Below are positions 1-11,500 of a DNA stretch of 64,000 nucleotides, piece after piece (within the stretch, counting starts at the first letter, position 1; each line of letters begins with the position of its first letter). Source of the DNA: Physella acuta. Its lineage: Eukaryota > Mollusca > Gastropoda > Physidae. The stretch is taken from assembly GCF_028476545.1 (NCBI RefSeq), contig NW_026731928.1:1-64000 (forward strand), written 5' to 3'. The notes beneath the pieces are model-generated. The model was not told the origin of the DNA, searched no databases, and saw only the letters and a program-made list of their open reading frames with translations. Both the position numbers and the translations under genes were made by a program.

Positions 1-59
1 AATTGAGTTTAATCAATGTTTTAATCAATATTCAAACATTTCTTTTGTTTTTGTAAGTA

Positions 60-178
60 AGTAGTAAAGTACCCTGTCGGCGGTTCATGGTGCAAGTGAA
101 GTAGTGTTCCCCTATTTCAGTGACCTCGACATATAAAAGGATAGTGTGTTGAGCACTAAGCCCAGTCCCCTTTTTGTT
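60..178 (-). repeat. tRNA-derived SINE, 3' fragment
   Basis: This stretch matches the 3' body of the SINE seen complete near 20.1 kb and 7.1 kb. It shares the blocks around gcaagtgaagtag, gtgacctcgacatat and gtgttgagcacta. The tRNA-like head is missing, so this is a truncated copy on the minus strand. Confidence 0.65.
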
Positions 179-1070
179 TTTGAGTGTTACCAAATATGAG
201 TGTGTGAGATTGAATGTTTGTACAGCAATCACACACAATACGTGTGTGATTACGTGTTAAGACAGTGCTGTTGTCATTTTTTACGACACACATGTGAACT
301 TTGTTTCTTTTTTTTCAGCCTAAGTTCAACGATCAAACGTTTTACTCTGTTGGTCTGTTGTGAGGTGCTGACGTTAGCCTTAACGTATCGACCAGGATAT
401 GTTTTTTAATTTGATTTTTTTCCATTATCTGATGATTAATAAAGTTTGATAAACCTAATGTGTTCTGCTTTTGCGTGTTAATATGTTCTGCTTTTGCTTG
501 TATGTGAGTTTGAGTGTAATCTTTTTGTATAAGGTTCAATGCCATATATTACGATTGAATATTTAATGATACTACAAGTAGTGTGGCACTGGATGACACC
601 AAAATGACTTGTTGCACTGGATGACATCAACATGTAGTGTAGCATTTGATGTCCTTCAAAAATAGCTGGGAAATGCGAATTCCAAAAATTGATGTAACAC
701 GATTAATTTAATTTTAAGGGTAAAAAAATAGAACACCTTTTATTTACCTCTTGAGATATTTTTTTTATATTGCAACAGAAGAGATTAGTATCCATCAGAG
801 TAATGTAAATGTAAACATCTCAAATGAGTTTAAATTAGCGCTGTAGTTAAAGTATTAGAGGCTTTAATTGAACTGGATTTAGTTGTAACAGTAGGTGGTA
901 GCCCTCTTTCAAATCCTTGCTTGTACGTTATCTTTTCATGGCTTCCCAGTAATCCAATAGCCGTAACGCGAGGTGAAAATGTTTATTGTATCATACATTG
1001 AACTGCGTGATTAGGACAATAAGACCTTCATGTTTCACGTTTAGCACATCTGGAACTTGCAATCTATATG
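179..1070. other. AT-rich intergenic DNA, no gene seen
   Basis: No reading frame with recognisable protein character and no splice-supported exon was found here. Short local repeats occur near 455-500 (gttctgcttttgc twice) and 580-650 (cactggatgac twice). Confidence 0.5.
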
Positions 1071-1545
1071 GAATGCATCTAAGCGTTGGATGTTAGAGCT
1101 AACGACTGCTAACCCGAAAGTCTTGAGTTCGGATACCGGGCTCGAGTCTGATGAACTTCCCTCAGTCCACCCAACTTTGATGAGTTCCCGAATCACGATA
1201 GGGAAACTAAGGTGGCTGGACATCGTGCAGACCACCAGTGTTTCTTCCAGATTTTTTTCTCCGGGGGGGGGGGGGGGGGCACTTGAAATTTGGGGGGGGG
1301 GGGGCGGTAGACTTTCTTCGGGGGGGGGGGGTACACTGTTAAAAGTATATATTTTCTATTTAAATTATATAAATTTCATTTCGTTTGGGGGGGGGGGGGC
1401 GGTAAAAATGTTTCGGGGGGGGGGGGGGGGGGGGGGAAGAGATACTTGGAAGATACTCTGCAGACCACAGTATCAATGACGAGGTTACTGCATCAGATGA
1501 ACTCTACTTCATCCGTCCATGTTTCTTCAACACGAACAGGAAAAG
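1071..1545 (+). repeat. tRNA-derived SINE, interrupted by a MITE
   Basis: The plus-strand copy starts with a tRNA-like head. The A-box region is at about 1080-1100 and a B-box-like gtcttgagttcggatacc lies at about 1121. The conserved body, agtccacccaactttgatg, follows. The copy is split at 1236 by a 225-bp MITE and resumes at 1469 with cagatgaactctacttcat. The body matches the copies at 16.1 and 20.1 kb. Confidence 0.7.
1236..1460. mobile_element. hAT-like MITE with poly-G tracts, inserted in the SINE
   Basis: The element opens with cagtgtttcttccagattt and closes with cttggaagatactctg, which are imperfect inverted ends. It is flanked by a perfect 8-bp direct repeat, cagaccac, at 1228-1235 and 1461-1468. 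That length is typical of hAT insertions. The interior holds several runs of 10 to 22 G separated by short AT-rich spacers. It has no coding capacity. Related copies lie at about 6.4, 7.4-7.9 and 26.3 kb. Confidence 0.75.
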
Positions 1546-1751
1546 ATCATTTCAAATTTGTAAAAAAAAAAAATCATTTTAATAATGTAATGAGAATTTT
1601 ATTTTTATTTTACGTCATGAGAAGTAATATTAATTAATTAGTAAATATATTTAGGTTTATAAAATAACAAACCCCAGATACAAAAGTGTGGTGTTTAGTT
1701 AAAATATGTAAAAGTAAGTAAATTTCCCCTTTCAAACCTGATGGTCTATAG

Positions 1752-2618
<867 letters not shown>

Positions 2619-2836
2619 GTCTATAGAGCAAGTGAAGTAGAGTTCACTTGTTTCTGTGACCTCGGCATATGAAGAGATAGTGTGGTCAGCACTATGCCCA
2701 GCCGCCTTTACTTTCCCTAACTTGAGTTAGGTACCCTTGGTGGACTCAGTGACGTTCTACTGAATTGAACACGGATTCTAACTCGAGACTTACGGGTTAG
2801 AAGTCCAGCTCTCTACCGCTAGACCACTCCGTCCCA

Positions 2837-4670
2837 TAGTTAAAATATGTAGCAGCATAAAATTGTTTAGACAATATATCGACAGATTATATTCATAAAA
2901 GTAATACCGTCGCGAAGTAGTGTGATAACTAGGTTAAGTTTCAATACCACTTCAAAACGGCAAGCAGATTGTACAATTATATGTTAAGTAAGCCAACTTT
3001 GTTATTAATAAGTAACTAATTTTAACTTTTTAAAATAATTTTAAAGGCCATTATTGTGTTTGCACGCAGTTATCGGACTTGGTTATAAATGTTATTTTCA
3101 AAGACCGTTTACTGCGTGCAATGAATTGACACTTAGTCATCGAAACTTCATGATTTATTAAGTTTATTCTCTTGCACTTATTCTGACTGTTACTAAATTA
3201 TTCGTGTTATTATTTGTGTCCTGTCCGTGGTTTACTTCAAGTGGCAGTCGAGTATTTATTTTACTGAATCTATTTTTTTAATTAATTTTTTTTTTAGTAT
3301 AGAAGTAGCGTAAGACCCTCCTGTCAGCGGAATATTTTTGTTTTGCTATACATTATTACAAATTCTTATGGTATACGTCGATCTTTACCACAGCTGATAG
3401 GTATCACGTGAATAATAAATTGTAACAAAACTACTAAAACATTTTAAATTCCGTCCACGCATTCAAGCTCAAACCACAATTTAAAACCGCATAATTCAAA
3501 ATAATTGCAGTATTCTTTAAGAACGTCTCCAATGTTTGAGAAACTAATTAAGTTTTAAATTGTATATGCGAGGCTTTTTTTTAGAAGGACAATAACCTAC
3601 CTTCATTTAAAAATTAACCCGATTGATTTCAACAACATGGTTTAGGCCTAGTTTAATAGTTTAAAACGTATGTCATTAAGTCGATATTTTCAAATTACAA
3701 ATTTTCAAGAACCTACACAGTTAATACAAGTCATTTTCGTGTAGGTAACATCATTATAAATAACGTCATAATTAAGTTAACACTACATCATTTAACATCG
3801 TTATAAATAACATCATAATTAAGTTAACAAGAGACTGTCATTAGTAGCTTCGTAGTTAGCCGTTAGTTATTATTCTAATTAATGTTGACGTGAATCAGTT
3901 TACTTCAATGTATGCTATGTTGTGTATAATTTAATAATATATAAGTTCTGGAACGCTAACTATTTAAAATAATAAAACCATCGTGTTTTAGGGAAGAAAC
4001 GGTAACCCTTAGTTATAAAGCAAAATAACATCATATGGCAGAAATCGAACAAATATCAGTCTATGACTGAAACAAAAAATGTATATAAAGCAATCAAAGA
4101 AACATAATTTATATGACTCTTTGGAAGTAGTATAAATATTCTTTATGCTAGACACATAATTAGTCAAGTTGTCGAACAGAATGTATAAATTCTAGTATGA
4201 TTTTTTAAAGTTTTTAGTTAAGAAACTTAAGCAAAACAAAGTTTCCTGACAGTCCAGTTTCTTTCTGTTACTAAATAAAACAAGGAAAGCGCAATACAAT
4301 GATGTGTGATAGCCTTTAGTCTATAAAAAAAATGTTTTATTTCTATCAAGAAAAAGCACTCTACAGCAGCTAATTTTTAAAAGATGATCTCTACTAGATT
4401 TTCCCCCGAGGTTAATTAGGCAAGCAAGATATCTGAAATTCTTCAGTTGTAACAACTAATAACATTTCTATTTTACACTGCAACTTTTTATGTTAATCGC
4501 AATGATTGAGTTAGAAAATGGGTTTTTTTGGGTTAATTTTTAAAGAAAGTAATATTTTTTACGATAATTAGAAATGAGTAATCAATTGCAACATTTCCTC
4601 ATAAATTAGTTATAACAGTATGTCCATGTAACTTTTAGGGAAGTGGTTAATACACGTAAAAATAATGTTT
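2837..4670. other. AT-rich intergenic DNA upstream of the GPCR gene
   Basis: No gene is supported. A short near-tandem duplication with a 47-bp period occurs at 3747-3830 (aacatcattataaataa and its copy). This stretch presumably includes the GPCR promoter, but no core promoter element could be assigned. Confidence 0.45.
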
Positions 4671-4673
4671 TAA

Positions 4674-5849
4674 ATGGTGGAGACCAAAGCAAATATTATT
4701 AGAAGTGAGATTACTGTATTGTACAAGTTCAGATATAGATTTCAGCGAATGATGGCGAGTCCCGGAACTGAATATCAGGTCAACGCGATGAGCCTGGAAT
4801 GGAACCTGAACCACACAACAACAACCGTGAAGATCTACAACCAAACCATCATCCTACCGACTCACGTGTACGTGAAGACCTTTCTATTTATAGTCCGGGT
4901 CGTGCTGACCCAGGTGGTGTGCGTACTGGGCGTGATCACCAACCTCCTCAGCATTGTCACGTTCGTGACACAGGGGCTCCGTGACACCGTGAACATCTCC
5001 CTCCTGGGGCTCGCCGTCTCAGACTTGTTTTCCCTGCTCACTTTACTGTGGCTGAACACGTGCTACGCGCCTTCGTTCCTATCCATGCAGCTTCCCTTTC
5101 TGCCGCTAGACGTCGCTTACCTAACCGGAGGCTGGCCGCACGTCTTCTTCACCAGAACCACCACCTGGATCACCGTCTACATCACCATTGAGAGATGCGT
5201 CTGTATCGCCGCGCCGATGAAGGTTAAAGACATATTCACCCCCAAACGAACGCAAGTCTACATCCTACTCGTATATCTCGTCATGCTGGGCAGTGTGGCG
5301 CCTATCTACTACACGGCGCGCTTTTCAGAAAACTTCAATCCCGCAAGGAACATAACTCTGCTGGGTATTACTTTCATTCAAGACAGAAACAACATAGAGA
5401 CTGTCTCGTTTCACATAAACAATATCCTGCCTTTAACCGCTTTCATTTTAATTCTCACCGGAACCGCTATTTTAGTAACAGAGCTAAAACGAGTTTCAAA
5501 ATGGCGGCTGCGTACTTCTGCTAACTTAAAAGCCAACGACTTGGTAGCAAGGGACACAAAAGTGATGAAAATGATCGTGTTTATTTCAACTATTTTCATC
5601 TTTTGTTATTTACCTGGAACTGTCGTGTTCATATGGATGATGATTGACTCTGGTCTTAGACTAGACGGGAACAACTCCAGTTCCTTTGAAATGGCGTTCG
5701 CGACATTGTTTTTTCTGGAAGCATTGAACTCCTCAGTCAACATTTGCGTCTACTTAAGTATGAGCACTAAATTCAGAGAGACGTTTCTGCGGATCTTTCG
5801 ATGTACACGGAAATCAAGCAGTACAAAACCAAAGCCAAACAACACATAA
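4674..5849 (+). CDS. Class A (rhodopsin-like) GPCR, chemoreceptor-like, single exon
   Basis: The 391-codon intronless frame has seven hydrophobic helices. N90 is in TM1 (GVITNLLSIVTF, 86-97) and D117 in TM2 (LAVSD). TM3 ends in E173-R174-C175 in place of DRY. TM6 has CYLP at 311-314 in place of CWxP. TM7 has NICVY at 356-360 in place of NPxxY. Sequons at N46 and N56 lie in the extracellular N-terminus, and the short C-tail is Lys/Ser-rich. Start codons are possible at 4674, 4749 and 4752. The last has the best context (A at -3, G at +4) and gives about 365 residues. It should sit in the plasma membrane and couple to G proteins. The ligand is unknown, and both chemosensory and peptide-receptor roles are open. 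The coding sequence is more GC-rich than its flanks. Confidence 0.88.
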   Translation: MVETKANIIRSEITVLYKFRYRFQRMMASPGTEYQVNAMSLEWNLNHTTTTVKIYNQTIILPTHVYVKTFLFIVRVVLTQVVCVLGVITNLLSIVTFVTQGLRDTVNISLLGLAVSDLFSLLTLLWLNTCYAPSFLSMQLPFLPLDVAYLTGGWPHVFFTRTTTWITVYITIERCVCIAAPMKVKDIFTPKRTQVYILLVYLVMLGSVAPIYYTARFSENFNPARNITLLGITFIQDRNNIETVSFHINNILPLTAFILILTGTAILVTELKRVSKWRLRTSANLKANDLVARDTKVMKMIVFISTIFIFCYLPGTVVFIWMMIDSGLRLDGNNSSSFEMAFATLFFLEALNSSVNICVYLSMSTKFRETFLRIFRCTRKSSSTKPKPNNT

Positions 5850-5896
5850 CTTGCTATGGGATCCCATAAAGTGATATGTCCACTTTAAGTTTCTTG

Positions 5897-5902
5897 AATA
5901 AA
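5897..5902 (+). promoter_or_regulatory. AATAAA poly(A) signal of the GPCR gene
   Basis: The hexamer lies 48 bases after the GPCR stop codon, which would give a very short 3' UTR. Confidence 0.55.
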
Positions 5903-6300
5903 ACCACTTCAATTTATTACATTTAACTTATCAAGCGAAAATATTGTTTTTTAAAATGCAAGACTAAAGCAAACTAATGAAATATAAAAGGTATATGTCT
6001 AAACATAGTTATCTTTAGAAAGACTTAGATTGAATGAAGGTATTGTAAGTTTTGAGATTTCGATTGAAAATACAAAATCTACAATGTAATGTATGGAGCT
6101 CCGTTCTTCATTATTTGCGAAAATATCTTTCTAAATGACACTGTTATTTTTTTTTAAATCCAACAAAATAATCAACCCAGGACTAATATAAAATTGCGAA
6201 ATTGAAAAAAAAATTCTCAATGCTATTTTAAAAAGTCCGTCAAAATAATCAAGACATAACTAATCGAAAAAAACTTTTAAAAGGTACAAGTCTTCACCAA
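5903..6300. other. Intergenic DNA, nothing recognised
   Basis: AT-rich sequence with no coding or repeat structure that could be assigned. Confidence 0.4.
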
Positions 6301-6397
6301 GGACCGGTGGCGTAGCGCCCGGGGTACATTATCAACGTGTGCCTCCCATATGTAAGAAGATACACTTAGAGGGTTGTTTGTAACAGGTGCAAAATTA

Positions 6398-6586
6398 GCT
6401 GGGTCCGTTTTTTCGTCTACCGCCCTCCCCCCCCCCCCCCCGAACGAAACAGAATTTGTAGAGAAAATATGTACTTTTACCACTGTCCACCCACCCCAGC
6501 CCCCTGAAAATTTAGTCCACCCCCACTCCCCGGAAAGTTTCGAATTCCCCCTCCCCCCTGAAAAAAAGGCTGAAAGAAACACTGGT
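6398..6586 (-). mobile_element. Poly-G hAT-like MITE, minus orientation
   Basis: The right end, gaaagaaacactg, is the reverse complement of the cagtgtttctt(t/c) end seen at 1236. The interior is C-rich (G-rich on the minus strand), with cccccccccccccc at about 6427 and spaced ccccctgaaaa units. The left end is not clear, so the 5' limit is approximate. Confidence 0.55.
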
Positions 6587-7097
6587 AAAAACAATCTCGA
6601 ATATAGTATAATGTATAGCTGAATTATAGATTAGGCTGAACAAAGTCACACCGCAAAAGTTGTCGTCAAGTTGAACTAAGCTCACAAGTTGTAGATCGTT
6701 CGGTGTCCTCAACAATAGACCAGCTGGACAGCTTAGAAAACAAGCCATCAAATGCTCATCCCTTTCTGTGCTGGAACTTTTTGTATCATTTGTTTGGTGT
6801 GCTTCTTATTACTTATTCAAATGGTACTGGTCTTCAACAAACGTGCCTAAATCTTTGCCATATGTTACTCATTTTATAAAGACACCTAAACAAACAAGTC
6901 CATAATACTCAAAACAAGCAACTAACATTAAAACATGTTTTTTTTAAATCTATAACTATTATAATTTTTTAAATAAAAATCATGGATAATTCCTCTTGGT
7001 TCTTAAAATGTTGACAAAAAAGTATTCCCTACCACCCTGGCAAGCTCTGGTCAGATGAACACTGCAGACTCCATTGTATTTTTTTTTCCACGGTGGA

Positions 7098-7313
7098 TTG
7101 AGAAGTAAAGTTCCCATTTCGAACCTGACGGTCCATAGGGCAAGTGAAGTAGAGTTCACCTGTTTCTGCCACCTCGGCATATGAAGGAATCGTGTAATCG
7201 CCTATACTTTTCCTAACACGAGTTAGGTACCCATTAGAGCTGGGTGGACTCCTGATTTGAGGAGACATCTCCTGACTTCAACACGGATTCAAACTCAAGA
7301 CTTTCAGGTTAGC
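7098..7313 (-). repeat. tRNA-derived SINE, minus strand
   Basis: The body blocks caagtgaagtagagttcacc, cacctcggcatatgaagg and agagctgggtggactc match the family. The B-box side is present (aacacggattcaaactcaag). The A-box end beyond about 7313 is lost. Confidence 0.7.
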
Positions 7314-7404
7314 TGAAAATATCCATTGCCATGAAGAAAGTATCTCTGATCTAACTTAATCCATTAGCTTTTATAAAATACGTGTGGTTTGATGTAGCCT
7401 GAAC

Positions 7405-7893
7405 CAGTGTTTCTTCAGAGGCGTAGCGACCCTTCCCGGCGTCCGGGGACAAACTTTTCGATTTTGCACCCCCCCCCCCTCGAGATTTCGATTTGCACCC
7501 CCCCCCTCGAGATTTCGATTTGCACCCCCCCTCGAGATTTTGATTTGCACCCCCCCCCCCCCTCAAACTTTCAATTTGCACCCCCCTCAACCTTTCAATT
7601 TATTTTTCCAACCCATTTTGGCGCCCCCTAAGGTCGGCGCCCGGGGACATATGTCTCCCCCCGCCCCCCCTCGCTACGCTACTGTGTTTCTTCCAGACTT
7701 TTTTTTCTCGGGGGGGGGGGGGGCGGCACTTGTAATTGTCGGGGGAGGGGGACTAAAATTTCGGGGAGGGGGGGGGCACTGTTTTAAAAAAATGTAAAAA
7801 CATAAATAAGAAAAGAAACATTTCAAGTGCTCTTTCCCCCCACCCCCCCCCCCCCCCACCCCCAGGAGAAAAAATGTCTGAAAGTAACACCGA
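7405..7893. mobile_element. Poly-G hAT-like MITE hosting another MITE
   Basis: The left end is cagtgtttctt and the right end gtctgaaagtaacaccg, with long G runs at about 7709-7775 and C runs at about 7836-7862. It is interrupted 11 bases from its left end by the 269-bp MITE at 7416-7684. No target duplication of the outer element was found. Confidence 0.6.
7416..7684. mobile_element. MITE of the cagaggcgtagcg family, nested
   Basis: The ends are cagaggcgtagcgaccc and tcgctacgctactg, imperfect inverted repeats. A perfect 8-bp duplication, tgtttctt, lies at 7408-7415 and 7685-7692. The interior is repeated units of C-run plus tcgagatttcgatttgca, four to five times. It ends with cgcccggggacatatgt, which is shared with the copy at 29.3 kb. 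The target-duplication length fits hAT. Confidence 0.78.
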
Positions 7894-8512
7894 TTGCTGT
7901 TTTAGCTTTCAAGTCCATTCGGCCAAACGCCACGTTCGTGGTGAGCTGACCAATAAAGTGGAACACTGACCAATAAAGTGGAACACAACACAAATACACG
8001 TCATACAAATTGGAACATTAAACGAACACAGGTCATGCTAAAAAAAAAAAACTAGAGCACTACACAAGTAAAAGTCTTGCACTGCACGGTGTGTCGTGAT
8101 AAGATAAGGCTGCCTAGAAGTAGCCCGAGCGATTAAAACCAATGGCAACTTGTCACTTGCGCAACAATTATCCATGAATTTTTAAAAAGATCTTTATGAA
8201 TTTCTTCGTCATTAATCAGAACAGTAATTTAAATTCACATAAACGTAGCAAAAAAATTATTGGAGGTCTACACGTTTTTTTTTCAGATAAGTTGTAAAAT
8301 AAAATCATTAACCATTAATGTTTCTTTAAGTTTATAACTTATAGCATACATAGGCTTATGTCCTATATACAACTGAAGCAATTACTTTTTTGTATCCCTA
8401 TTATTTTTAAGTAAGCGCGAGCATATTTACATATTCACAATTTATTAATGTAAATGAGCAATATTTGAAACGTCAACTAAATTATAAATAACGGTGCTAT
8501 TGAAAATTTCGA
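7894..8512. other. Intergenic DNA upstream of the seven-pass membrane protein gene
   Basis: No gene was seen. A short tandem duplication, gaccaataaagtggaacac, occurs at about 7949-7986. The 5' UTR and promoter of the gene at 8513 presumably lie here. An in-frame TGA at 8501-8503 precedes the chosen ATG. Confidence 0.45.
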
Positions 8513-11500
8513 ATGAATAAAATGACATGGTCTAATAACATTAAAAACAAGGATTTTGAGGGCGCCGCCCCCTTATTGACACGCGAGTTACCTCCTATTT
8601 TTGTTATGGATCTGTTGGCTACATACGGAAGTATTAAAGATCCAACAGAAGAAAATCTTGTTGATAACAAAGAGAGCTACAAAATGGATGAAAGTGTTGA
8701 AACGGAGGGCAGAGCAAATCCCCCTTTAAGCTTTGCTGATTTGGGAATACCTACGACTGCACAGCTTCAAGATACGATGGTTGGAAAGGTAGGCAACAGG
8801 TGGCGGCCAAAAAAGTGGATTACTCACAGTCACAACTCACAACATTCACAGTCACATCACACTACTACTACTAGTCTACTAGAATACTAGAATAGTAGTT
8901 AGTAATTAATAGTATCAATTAAAAACTACATTTAGCCTATTTAGTTTAGTAAATTTACCTTTAATTTCAAATTTGATACCAATTTTATTTATCAAATTAA
9001 TCGGTAGCCTAGAAAATGATTTGTGAAAAAAACGCATTTGTTTTTAAATGGCTATGATCAGTCAGTGATCGGGTGTGTTAGTTTCTTAAGGTTGTTGTGA
9101 CGCGATTGACCGTTCACTAGCGTTCAGCAGAAATGTGTTGTCTGCTAGATTTCTCCCCATTCAAATACACAGCGGGCAAAATGGGTGGGCTTAGTTAGCT
9201 GTTGTCTCGATCAAGTTATATTTTTATAGGTTTCATTTTTACCCTGCATGATTCTTAAAACATTATTGACATTAGTTTAGTAGAAAGCAAGTTATAATTT
9301 TCTATAGTTTAGAATATATTTTCAGTATGTTTGGAACAATATTATATAAAGCAATTAACGTTTTGCTCAATATTCTCAGCGATTAGATCAAAAAAATGTA
9401 CAAATGGCAAGTTTGCATCAAACACCAATCGTCCATTGTTAAAACTAGACCGATATCGTTGAATAATACACAAAAATAATGATTTTAAGTATATATTTCT
9501 GAAATGACCATGAAACATTGTTAAAAAAAAGGAATCACTGTATCGTAGTTTTCAGCAGCTATCATTACCATGACTACGGTAAAAAAAGTAGGTCAAGCGA
9601 CAATACAGTTCAATGGCCATAAATGGAGTTGACAATAGTTTACATTACATACATTCTTCACATGATAGATTCTAGACCTACTGACCTTATGAGATTATGT
9701 CATGAGACTGAACTTGAGTCTTACACAATATACATTGTACTGTAACTACTGTAATATATGCTAATTACTAAACCAAAGAAGTATGTAGTTATGTAGTAGA
9801 CTACTTATATTAGAATCTAGACAGACTTCTAGTACTAGTGTCTAGTATTTAACTGTCTGTAGTACTAGTAGCTATATAGTAAATGAAGTGACTACTATGC
9901 GGAATGCCACGCATTCCAAGTATTTTTTAATTCCGTAGATCCGCATTTTAAAAATAGGTATTGGGAAAACTATTCAATACCCCATGCATACATAACTGGG
10001 CAGTTCTGATATCAAACGTTCGACCTAGTGAACAAATTTAGCCTTTAGTAAATTTTTTTATTTCCAAAAATATATTGTTTTTAATAATTTTATATTATTG
10101 CTATTCTGTTTATTAACTTCTTAATTATATAATTTCAAAACAGGCTCGACCATGGAGTGATGTGTCATGGAAGGAGAGATTTTATATTGGATTGATGGTT
10201 CTATCCATCCTAGGGGCTGCAGGTTTCACTGTTTATAGACTAGTGACCATTTGGGACAACACTCACTCACACAGAAACAGCACAACAAACACTTCAAATG
10301 AAGAGTCTTCAAACAACACAGATTTTACCTTTGGTTTAGTTCTTCTGTTAAATGCAGGTAAAAAATATTTGAATTAATATATACTTGTTAGGGGTTGTCT
10401 GTAAAATAAATTCAACACTTTGAGGGAAGGACAACTCTGACTTTTATGAGAAATTGTTGCTTGGGGGGGGGGGGGGATTTAATGTAGTTTGTATTGTGTA
10501 ATTCTAAAAAAATATTATGAATCCTGCTAAATCTGATTGGATTTATTATTAATTTAAGAAGAATGTGCAAGGCAGGTTTGAGATATATTGGGGTGTGGGG
10601 GGAGATTCTGACTTTCAGTGAATGTGTAACTTAAGATGGAAGTAAATATAGGCTTCAATTTTAATAATTGAGGTGTACACCCTTTACACTAAGTAATTTT
10701 GTAAATCTTAAAATTTAAAATTAAACTTTGTGTAATATTGCAACTTAAAATAATTATTTTGACTTAGAATATTTATTTTACTATTCTAACTTTGACAATT
10801 TATTTACACTACAACCTATTTTTAGTCTATTATGAACAAATGCAATATCTATTTTAGAATTTAACATTACTGAATTATTTAACTAAAGTATGTTTGCTTT
10901 ACCCTAGTTAAAACATTGCTATTTGGCTTTAGAAATAACAGTTTTAATTTTAATGTGTAATTCTAAGTAAAAGCAATCCTTAATTGAACTTTACGTTGAT
11001 TCTTTTCCAGTGTTTTGTATTTGGTTTGTCATCGAAGGTGTTTTGAGAGAACGCCCATCAGAGCTTGTCATTCTGACAATTGCTACAGTAATTATCATGG
11101 TTTATCTCATCGCAAACTACCTGGCTGGTTATCATAATGATATCAAATTGGTAAGCAAAATGCCGTTTCGATAATTGGTTTTTTCTTTGTTATGACAGTT
11201 GTAACTTTTAAATATTAAATCTGCAAAGGGTTATCTTTTATTCAATTAGAACAACTATCTCATATTTTAAATGTACCTATTTATTAACATGTATTACATA
11301 TTTATTTTTTTATTTTTCAGATCCGACTCATAATAGCATGTGTGTTCTGTCCATTTCTGGTAGTTTTGGGTTTATACATTGCTTGGCATTATCATGTTTC
11401 CAAGCAACTGATTTTCCGAACGGTTGGTGCGAGTGAAACTCTTCAGAAGTTGTACAGGAATCTCTTGGCTTTTCAGGATTTCTTAAAATTTGATCTCCAG

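Noticed and set aside
1057-1479. A 140-codon frame with long poly-Gly.
   Set aside because: It is read through a SINE and a poly-G MITE. The glycine comes from G homopolymers, not from a real gene.
7351-7631. Overlapping frames on both strands with a repeated peptide rich in Pro or Gly.
   Set aside because: These are translations of the C-run repeat units inside the cagaggcgtagcg MITE.
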